The notes under the pieces: generated by a model
Database searches by the model: none
What the model was told of the DNA's origin: nothing
The model's input: the letters and a program-made list of their open reading frames with translations, nothing else
Part shown: in pieces, positions 58,655 through 64,000 of the stretch
How the letters are laid out: each line of letters starts with the position of its first letter
How positions within the stretch are numbered: the stretch's first letter is position 1
Assembly: GCF_009846885.1 (NCBI RefSeq)
Contig: NZ_WUWM01000015.1
Coordinates: forward strand, 1 to 64,000
Direction of reading: 5' to 3'
From: Paenibacillus puerhi
GTDB taxonomy: Bacteria; Bacillota; Bacilli; Paenibacillales; NBRC-103111
DNA length: 64,000 nucleotides
Translations under genes and position numbers: made by a program

Positions 58655-59389
58655 ATGAATGAACAAAAGAAAGATTTCAAAGTCCAAGAAGAAGCTCCCA
58701 AATCGATCGAGGGAGTGAAAGACGGCAATGCCTCATCCTGGAAAAGATTGCTCGGTAAGAAGTGGGTTTTCCCGGCGACGTACATGGCAGCAGCGGCAAT
58801 CATCTTAACGTTAATGTGGGTGTATCAGGGAGCGGGAACGTTCAATACGAACAAGACCGCCGTCTCGGACTCCACCAAGACGGGAACGGTGACGGAAAGC
58901 GTGTCAGGGCCGGATGCCGTCGCTACCAGCGTCAAGCAAGAAACGATGCAATGGCCTTTCGCAAACCGAGCTGAGCTCGAGGAGATTCTGCCGTTCTTCG
59001 ACAATAAAGCGTCTAGCGAAGTCCGGCAGGCCGCCATGGTCGAGTACGGGGATACGTTCACTCCGCATATCGGGATGGACTTTGCCAAAGCGGATAATCA
59101 AACCTTTGATGTGCTGGCGGTAGCCAGCGGCAAGGTAACCGCCGTTCAAAAAGATCCGCTCGTCGGGAATTTGGTGGAAATTACGCACAGCAGCGGGCTA
59201 GTATCCGTGTATCAAAGCTTGGCCGATGTGAAGGTAGTCAAGGATGCCGAGGTCAAGAAGGGCGATGTGCTCGCCAAAGCAGGCCGCAATGAGCTGGAGA
59301 AAGACCAAGGCGTGCATCTGCACTTCGAGCTTCGCCAGGGACAGGGCGGGCCGGCCCTCAATCCGGAGCAGTATATCTCGGAGCAATAA
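58655..59389 (+). CDS. spoIIQ: SpoIIQ-like M23 (LytM) peptidase-domain protein
   Basis: SpoIIQ, made in the forespore, forms with SpoIIIAH the channel and engulfment ratchet between forespore and mother cell. The 244-residue protein has one membrane helix (residues about 41-58) and an outer LytM domain. Both zinc motifs are intact: His138-xxx-Asp142 (HIGMD) and His221-x-His223 (HLHFE). The B. subtilis protein has lost one ligand, so this one may still be an active endopeptidase. The gene lies between spoIID and spoIIID and behind a sigma-F-type promoter, which supports the assignment. Confidence 0.9.
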   Translation: MNEQKKDFKVQEEAPKSIEGVKDGNASSWKRLLGKKWVFPATYMAAAAIILTLMWVYQGAGTFNTNKTAVSDSTKTGTVTESVSGPDAVATSVKQETMQWPFANRAELEEILPFFDNKASSEVRQAAMVEYGDTFTPHIGMDFAKADNQTFDVLAVASGKVTAVQKDPLVGNLVEITHSSGLVSVYQSLADVKVVKDAEVKKGDVLAKAGRNELEKDQGVHLHFELRQGQGGPALNPEQYISEQ

Positions 59390-59407
59390 ACGTTAAGCGC
59401 ATCAGCA

Positions 59408-59437
59408 AGCAGGGGAGCATCACTCCTCTGCTTTTTC
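59408..59437 (+). terminator. spoIIQ terminator
   Basis: AGCAGGGGAG pairs with CTCCTCTGCT (one G-U pair) around a five-base loop, followed by TTTTTC. Confidence 0.9.
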
Positions 59438-59533
59438 TTCCGTTGGGGAGAGCATTCCGGGGTTTTCGGCTTACTTCCGGCTTGTCTCCCGAAAATAATT
59501 GTACATTCCAAGCTTGTCACACCAAGGAAACAA

Positions 59534-59562
59534 AGAATATAAGCGTGTGCCCCTCATATACT
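59534..59562 (+). promoter_or_regulatory. sigma-E-type promoter of spoIIID
   Basis: AGAATAT/GAATATA (about 59534-59541) and CATATACT (59555-59562) are separated by about 14 bases and resemble the sigma-E -35 and -10 boxes. spoIIID is a known sigma-E gene. The start codon lies 35 bases downstream. Confidence 0.5.
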
Positions 59563-59596
59563 GTACCAAACTAACTCGAGTAGGGAGGCGAGGGGA

Positions 59597-59884
59597 TTGC
59601 ACGATTACATCAAGGAGCGAACCATCAAGATCGGGCGTTGTTTGGTGGAAACCAAGCATACGGTCCGCACCATAGCCAAAGAATTCGGTGTCTCCAAGAG
59701 CACGGTGCATAAGGATCTCACGGAGCGTCTGCCGGAGATAAATCCGGAGCTTGCCAATCAGGTCAAGCACATCCTGGAATACCACAAGTCCATCCGTCAC
59801 CTGCGGGGGGGAGAAGCGACCAAGATCAAGTACCGCAAGACGCGGAATCCGAAAACGCAGGAAAAGCTGGTTACCGTCAAGTAG
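59597..59884 (+). CDS. spoIIID: Sporulation transcriptional regulator SpoIIID
   Basis: SpoIIID is a small DNA-binding protein that activates and represses mother-cell genes after engulfment. The 95-residue protein has the helix-turn-helix TVRTIAKEFGVSKSTVHKDL (residues about 22-41) and a basic C-terminal tail (KIKYRKTRNPKTQEK) that also contacts DNA. The start is TTG 59597 behind GAGGCGAGGGG. It precedes mbl as in B. subtilis. Confidence 0.96.
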   Translation: MHDYIKERTIKIGRCLVETKHTVRTIAKEFGVSKSTVHKDLTERLPEINPELANQVKHILEYHKSIRHLRGGEATKIKYRKTRNPKTQEKLVTVK

Positions 59885-60186
59885 CTCGAATCGGCAGTAT
59901 GCTGCGGATAACCTGGCTGACCTCCTTACTAAGACCGGAGAGTAGTGAGCGGAGATGCTACCAGAAGCGGGGATAGGGCAGCGACAGGAGGACCGGCTGG
60001 GCGCTGCAGCGGTTTTATGGACCTAACTTCGCAAGGTTCTGGGCACAAGCGAGATTTGTCGAAAAATCAGTCGTAAAAAAGAGGAATTTCCAATTCGATG
60101 GCGAATTTACCTACATAACGTATATCACTCGTAGTGCCGCTTCTTCACCTGAAGGCTGGACGGTTGGTTAGGGAGGATTATTGAGA
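59885..60186. other. intergenic region between spoIIID and mbl
   Basis: These 302 bases hold several imperfect inverted repeats (for example around GACCTCC...GGAG near 59919-59942) but no clear terminator, no RNA motif I recognise, and no convincing gene. The mbl ribosome binding site GGGAGG is at 60171-60176. Confidence 0.6.
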
Positions 60187-61185
60187 ATGTTAAGCAAGGA
60201 TATCGGAATAGATCTGGGGACCGCAAACGTCCTGATTCATGTCAAAAGTCGGGGCGTGGTCCTGGATGAGCCCTCAGTCGTCGCTATTGAAAGCGATACG
60301 AAGCGGGTGCTTGCCGTGGGGGAAGAAGCCCGTCGTATGGTTGGGCGAACACCGGGCAATATTGTGGCAATTCGTCCGTTGAAGGACGGCGTGATTGCCG
60401 ACTTCGAAATTACGGAAATGATGCTGAAATACTTCATTAATAAAGTAGGCGGGAAGAACTGGTACAGTCATCCCCGTATTCTTATCTGCGCTCCGACAAA
60501 CATCACGTCGGTAGAACAGAAGGCGATCCGCGAGGCTGCAGAGCGTAGCGGGGCAAGGGAAGTGTTTCTGGAGGAAGAGCCGAAGGCAGCCGCTATAGGC
60601 GCCGGTATGGACATCTTCGAGCCAAGCGGCAATATGGTTGTAGATATCGGTGGCGGAACGACGGATGTGGCGGTATTGTCGATGGGCGATATCGTCACGT
60701 CTTCTTCGGTTAAAAACGCCGGGGACAAGTTCGACTCGTCCATCATGAAATATATCAAGAGCAAGTACAAGCTGTTGATCGGCGAGCGGACAAGCGAGGA
60801 TATTAAGATCAAGATCGGAACCGTTCACCCGGATGGAAAACGCGAGACGATGGATATCCGCGGACGTGATATGGTCAGCGGTCTTCCCCTGACGCTGACC
60901 ATCAATGCCCAGGAGATCAAGGAAGCTCTCTGGGAGCCGGTATCCACGATCGTGACGGCAGCCAAGACCGTGCTGGAAAGAACGCCGCCCGAGCTGTCGG
61001 CCGATATCATCGACCGCGGCGTTATCCTGACCGGCGGGGGCGCTTTGCTGCACGGAATCGATCAGCTGCTGGCGGACGAGCTTAAGGTTCCGATCTTGAT
61101 CGCAGAAGATCCTATGCACTGCGTCGTCAAAGGGACGGGCATTATGTTGGACAATCTGGACAAGGTTTCGAAACGCAAATTTTAG
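60187..61185 (+). CDS. mbl: MreB-family rod-shape protein Mbl
   Basis: Mbl is an actin-like filament protein that guides cylindrical wall synthesis. The 332-residue protein has the actin-type phosphate loops: DIGIDLGTANVLIHV at the N-terminus, VVDIGGGTTDVAVLS and VILTGGGALLHGID. I chose ATG 60187, ten bases after GGGAGG; an in-frame TTG at 60181 is too close. Position after spoIIID and before flhO-flhP identifies it as Mbl rather than MreB. Confidence 0.94.
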   Translation: MLSKDIGIDLGTANVLIHVKSRGVVLDEPSVVAIESDTKRVLAVGEEARRMVGRTPGNIVAIRPLKDGVIADFEITEMMLKYFINKVGGKNWYSHPRILICAPTNITSVEQKAIREAAERSGAREVFLEEEPKAAAIGAGMDIFEPSGNMVVDIGGGTTDVAVLSMGDIVTSSSVKNAGDKFDSSIMKYIKSKYKLLIGERTSEDIKIKIGTVHPDGKRETMDIRGRDMVSGLPLTLTINAQEIKEALWEPVSTIVTAAKTVLERTPPELSADIIDRGVILTGGGALLHGIDQLLADELKVPILIAEDPMHCVVKGTGIMLDNLDKVSKRKF

Positions 61186-61200
61186 GGAGGCACGCCATCC

Positions 61201-62100
61201 ATGTTAAGAGGCCTGTATACTGCCGCTTCCGGTATGATCGCTCAGCAGCGCAAGCATGATATTGTGACGAATAATATATCAAATATCAATACACCGGGCT
61301 TTAAGGGCGGAAATGGGATCAATCGATCCTTCCCGGAGATGCTGATCTCGCGCGTACGGGGCGGTCAGGACGAGCCGGGTTCAACCTCTATCGGCCGTAT
61401 TCATACAGGGGTTATGGCGGAGGAGAACGTTTCGCTGCATGCGCAGGGAGATATTCAGGAAACCAATAATCCGTTTGATTTTGCGCTCATCTCCAACATC
61501 CAAGTGCCCGGCGCTCTATTCGACAGCTCAGGCAAATACGTAGATGAAAATGGACAGCGGGTTATTCAGCCCCAAGCTTTCTTTACCGTGACCAATGCCG
61601 AGGGACAGGAGCGTTATTCCCTGAACGGGAAGTTCTCGCTGGATGCCACCGGCCAACTGATCGACTCGGACGGCCATCAGGTTATCGGTCGTGATGGACA
61701 ACCTATCGTGCTGGTGGAGCCGGGAACGAGAATTCCGATTACGAATTTTCGAATCACACGCTCGGGCATGTTCACCAATGTTGACGGACAAGCTATCCCG
61801 GGTGCGGATGGCGAGCCCATGGCGATGAGAATAACGCGCGTCGAGGACCCTAATGAGCTGGTGCGCGAAGGAAATGGCTTGTACCGGCTGGCTGCCCCTG
61901 ACCAGGGAGGCATCCGGCTGATCGACGATCAGGACCAGGTTGAGGTCCGTCAAGGGTACATGGAGCGCTCGAACGTGGATGCAGGCCAGTCCATGGTCGA
62001 TATGATGTCCGCGCTACGCGCCTACGAAGCCAACCAGAAAATGGTGCAGTATTACGATAAAAGCATGGAGAAAGCGGTAAATGAAATCGGGCGCGTCTAA
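61201..62100 (+). CDS. flhO: Flagellar rod/hook-basal body protein (FlhO, FlgF/FlgG family)
   Basis: The 299-residue protein begins MLRGLYTAASGMIAQQRKHD and contains NNISNINTPGFK, the flagellar rod N-terminal signature; the C-terminus RQGYMERSNVDAGQSMVDMMSALRAYEANQK is the matching C-terminal helix pair (key part SNVDAGQSMVDMM). It forms part of the distal rod. GGGAGG precedes the ATG, 15 bases after mbl. It pairs with flhP, as in B. subtilis. Confidence 0.93.
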   Translation: MLRGLYTAASGMIAQQRKHDIVTNNISNINTPGFKGGNGINRSFPEMLISRVRGGQDEPGSTSIGRIHTGVMAEENVSLHAQGDIQETNNPFDFALISNIQVPGALFDSSGKYVDENGQRVIQPQAFFTVTNAEGQERYSLNGKFSLDATGQLIDSDGHQVIGRDGQPIVLVEPGTRIPITNFRITRSGMFTNVDGQAIPGADGEPMAMRITRVEDPNELVREGNGLYRLAAPDQGGIRLIDDQDQVEVRQGYMERSNVDAGQSMVDMMSALRAYEANQKMVQYYDKSMEKAVNEIGRV

Positions 62101-62151
62101 GCCTGCTGCAGGTGCCGTCCCTCAAGTTTGGCGATTAGGAGGAATGCTTGA

Positions 62152-63024
62152 ATGAACAACTCGATGATTAACTCTTCGGTAAGCATGAAAGCCCTGCAGC
62201 AAAAGCTCGATTTGCTGGCTAATAATATATCCAACGTCAACACGACCGGGTATAAGCGGAAGGAAGCTTCGTTCCAGGATGTGTTGACCAGTGTGAAGCA
62301 GCAGCCGCAAAACTTCCAGAAGGAAGGGCGCCTGACTCCGCTTGGCTACAATCAGGGATGGGGCAGCAAGCTGGTAGAGGCACAGCTTAATATGGAGCAG
62401 GGATCGCTTCAAAACACCGCGAATCCTCTTGATTTTGCCATAGAGGGCAATGGATTGTTCGAGATTGCCACGGTGACGCTGAATGCGAATAATGAACCGG
62501 TGCAGACGATCCGCTGGACTCGCAACGGGGCGTTCGATGTCTCGCCATCCGTCGATCCGGGCGACCCGGACGGATATCTGACTACCAAGGACGGTCATTA
62601 TATCGTGGGGGCGGACAACAATCCGATCCGCGTACCGGTTAATCATCGGTTAACGGTACAGCCGGATGGAACGGTCATCGCCTACAATGAAGTTGACCGG
62701 TCTGCTCCGTCGACCGAGCTCGGTCAAATCAAGACCGTGCGCGTTGTTCGTCCGCAGCTGCTCCAGCAAGTAGGGGACAACCTGTATGCGCTGGCCGCCG
62801 ACATCACGCCGGAACAGAGGGAAGAGATCCTTCAGACGGTGACGGCGGGTAATAACACCGTTGATCCGATTACGGTACGGCAAGGCTTTATCGAACAGTC
62901 GAACGTTAATTTGTCGGAAGAGATGACAGAGCTTGTCATGGTACAGCGGGCGTTTCAGTTAAATTCGCGGGCCATCTCCTCTGCCGACCAATTGATGAAT
63001 CTGGCCAATAATTTGCGCGTGTAA
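62152..63024 (+). CDS. flhP: Flagellar rod/hook-basal body protein (FlhP, FlgG family)
   Basis: The 290-residue protein has NNISNVNTTGYKRKEASF at its N-terminus and RQGFIEQSNVNLSEEMTELV at its C-terminus, both rod-protein signatures. Its central region is more divergent than in FlgG. TAGGAGGAATG provides the start. It lies 51 bases after flhO and the two are probably co-translated as rod components. Confidence 0.93.
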   Translation: MNNSMINSSVSMKALQQKLDLLANNISNVNTTGYKRKEASFQDVLTSVKQQPQNFQKEGRLTPLGYNQGWGSKLVEAQLNMEQGSLQNTANPLDFAIEGNGLFEIATVTLNANNEPVQTIRWTRNGAFDVSPSVDPGDPDGYLTTKDGHYIVGADNNPIRVPVNHRLTVQPDGTVIAYNEVDRSAPSTELGQIKTVRVVRPQLLQQVGDNLYALAADITPEQREEILQTVTAGNNTVDPITVRQGFIEQSNVNLSEEMTELVMVQRAFQLNSRAISSADQLMNLANNLRV

Positions 63025-63052
63025 TGGCCGTACGCAAAGCGAGGTAGGAAGT

Positions 63053-63271
63053 TTGAGCGACAACCGAAAGAAAGCGAAGCCCGCAACGAAGACATGGGTC
63101 AAAGTGATCAAGGCGATCATACGCTGGACGTGGATCCCGATTGCGAGTTTGGCGGCGCTTTTCATAGGACTTTCGATAGGGTATGTGTATATTGGAAAGC
63201 AGCCGTTGGATGAGGTTTTTGAACTCAACACCTGGCGTCATTTATTCGATCTTATATTTGCCAATACATGA
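63053..63271 (+). CDS. EpuA-family small membrane protein (so-called RNA polymerase subunit beta)
   Basis: The 72-residue protein has a basic N-terminus (DNRKKAKPATK), one hydrophobic helix with IPIASLAALFIGLSIGYVYIG, and the C-terminal motif LNTWRHLFDLIF. This is the EpuA family, annotated in databases as DNA-directed RNA polymerase subunit beta without good reason. The start is TTG 63053 behind GAGGTAGG. It follows flhP after 28 bases. Confidence 0.75.
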   Translation: MSDNRKKAKPATKTWVKVIKAIIRWTWIPIASLAALFIGLSIGYVYIGKQPLDEVFELNTWRHLFDLIFANT

Positions 63272-63289
63272 GTGATCGAGACCAACGAG

Positions 63290-63319
63290 ACTCCCTTGCA
63301 GGGAGTTTTATTTTTTTTG
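63290..63319 (+). terminator. terminator after the flhO-flhP-EpuA unit
   Basis: ACTCCC-TTGCA-GGGAGT forms a six-base-pair stem followed by TTTATTTTTTTT. Confidence 0.9.
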
Positions 63320-63361
63320 TGATAAAGGTATAATGAATGGATGTAGGGGGGAACAACTGCT

Positions 63362-63889
63362 GTGTGGAATTTGCCCAATGCATTAACGCTATGCCGGCTT
63401 CTCCTGATTCCCATCTATGGGGTCGTTTTTGCATCAGGCTACGTCAAGAGCGCTTTTTTTGTGCTGCTTGCAGCAGGGCTTACCGATGTGCTGGACGGCT
63501 ATCTGGCACGTAAACATAATCAAGTGACGGCTATGGGGAGTATGCTGGACCCGCTTGCGGATAAGCTGATGATGCTGACGGTTATCTTGTCGCTCGTATT
63601 TTCGAGCATGATTTCATGGGCAGCCGCCGCCGCCATCTTTTTGCGGGATGCGGGGATGATTGTAGGCTCGGCCATTTTTCACTTTCGAGGAAAGAAGACC
63701 GTCCCGGCCAATGCGCTAGGCAAGCTTACAACGGTGCTTTATTATGTCGCGATCCTGCTGATTGTGTTTCAGCTCCCGTTCGCGGATGCCTATCTCTGGT
63801 TCGTCATAGCGGTTTCCTTTCTTGCATCTGTTATTTATATTCTTCAATTTAAGTTGTTAAATAAGGGCAGCGCCGGCCACCAGCGTTAA
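63362..63889 (+). CDS. CDP-alcohol phosphatidyltransferase (PgsA-like)
   Basis: This is a membrane enzyme of about five helices that joins CDP-diacylglycerol to an alcohol, most likely glycerol 3-phosphate to give phosphatidylglycerol phosphate. The signature D(x2)DG(x2)AR(x8)G(x3)D(x3)D is complete: Asp42, Asp45, Gly46, Ala49-Arg50, Gly59, Asp63, Asp67. Length is 175 residues. The start is GTG 63362, with GGGGGG about 11 bases upstream. The main pgsA usually lies with cinA/recA, so this could be a paralogue. Confidence 0.85.
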   Translation: MWNLPNALTLCRLLLIPIYGVVFASGYVKSAFFVLLAAGLTDVLDGYLARKHNQVTAMGSMLDPLADKLMMLTVILSLVFSSMISWAAAAAIFLRDAGMIVGSAIFHFRGKKTVPANALGKLTTVLYYVAILLIVFQLPFADAYLWFVIAVSFLASVIYILQFKLLNKGSAGHQR

Positions 63890-63945
63890 AAAAGAGCCCA
63901 TGCCGAGGCTTTGCAGCCGATCGCTGCACTCTGTGGCATAAGCTC
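63885..63945 (-). terminator. terminator reading on the minus strand at the right end
   Basis: GAGC/GCTC and ATGCC/GGCAT (63894-63904 with 63935-63945) enclose an inner hairpin TGCAGC-CGATC-GCTGCA. On the minus strand the stem is followed by six T residues, so it would stop a gene coming from beyond the right end of the window; it may also stop the pgsA-like transcript. Confidence 0.65.
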
Positions 63946-64000
63946 CCTTATATCAACCTTCATTTACTGCAGCTCATGAAGGGACAAGCGTTATTTTTTG

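Overview
The window reads as chromosomal DNA of an endospore-forming, flagellated, aerobic Gram-positive bacterium of the Paenibacillus type (family Paenibacillaceae). The evidence is the spore gene set (spoIIR, spoIID, spoIIQ, spoIIID, a gerA-type operon, a small acid-soluble spore protein), strong AGGAGG-like ribosome binding sites, a secreted protease with S-layer homology (SLH) domains, and gene order that follows two known Bacillus subtilis neighbourhoods. I identified the organism from content and synteny only, not from a database search.

Layout. 1-500: 3' end of a 23S rRNA, a 5S rRNA and the operon terminator. 686-6671: guaB, dacA, pdxS-pdxT, serS and tRNA-Ser(UGA), the order found near the replication origin in B. 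subtilis; the 3' end of the tRNA is repeated 116 bp downstream. 7023-9164: two unknown small genes, an SspP-like spore protein, an unknown minus-strand gene, a stand-alone methionine aminopeptidase and tRNA-Arg(CCU). 9286-11505: ECF sigma factor, zinc-binding anti-sigma factor and a membrane protein built from three repeats. 11533-15666 (minus): a four-gene germinant-receptor operon in the order A-C-D-B. 15791-18866: an orphan GAF histidine kinase, tadA, and a cyclic-di-GMP-I riboswitch in front of a PilZ (c-di-GMP receptor) gene. 19039-30761: ychF, then prfA-prmC-spoIIR-sua5-mntP-ywlE and, behind a ZTP riboswitch, rpiB-ywlG-glyA, followed by upp and mnaA. 30935-38306: complete F1Fo ATP synthase operon (atpZ, atpI, atpB-E-F-H-A-G-D-C). 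38421-42031 (minus): XpaC-like membrane protein, a binding-domain/von Willebrand A fusion and TelA. 42431-52656: an eleven-subunit complex I operon (nuoABCDHIJKLMN) lacking the NADH-oxidising subunits E, F and G. 52962-63889: S8 protease with SLH domains, a DUF1146 protein, murA, spoIID, spoIIQ, spoIIID, mbl, two FlgF/FlgG-family rod proteins (flhO, flhP), an EpuA-family protein and a phosphatidylglycerophosphate synthase-like enzyme.

How it works together. Most of the window is core metabolism (GMP, vitamin B6, serine/glycine and one-carbon supply, UMP salvage), translation (serS, prfA, prmC, sua5, tadA, ychF), energy conversion (ATP synthase next to complex I) and cell envelope/sporulation. 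Regulation can be read directly in several leaders: two riboswitches with overlapping terminators, sigma-F-type promoters with identical 14-bp spacers before spoIIR and spoIIQ, a sigma-E-type promoter before spoIIID, a possible sigma-G promoter before the ger operon, and sigma-A promoters before the atp, nuo, ychF, PilZ and rpiB units.

The least explained parts are the XpaC-like/VWA/TelA cassette, the triple-repeat membrane protein of the ECF sigma operon, the long Ala/Glu-rich extension of NuoC, the charged insertion in SpoIIR and the duplicated tRNA-Ser 3' end. No insertion sequence, transposase, integrase, prophage gene or CRISPR array was seen.
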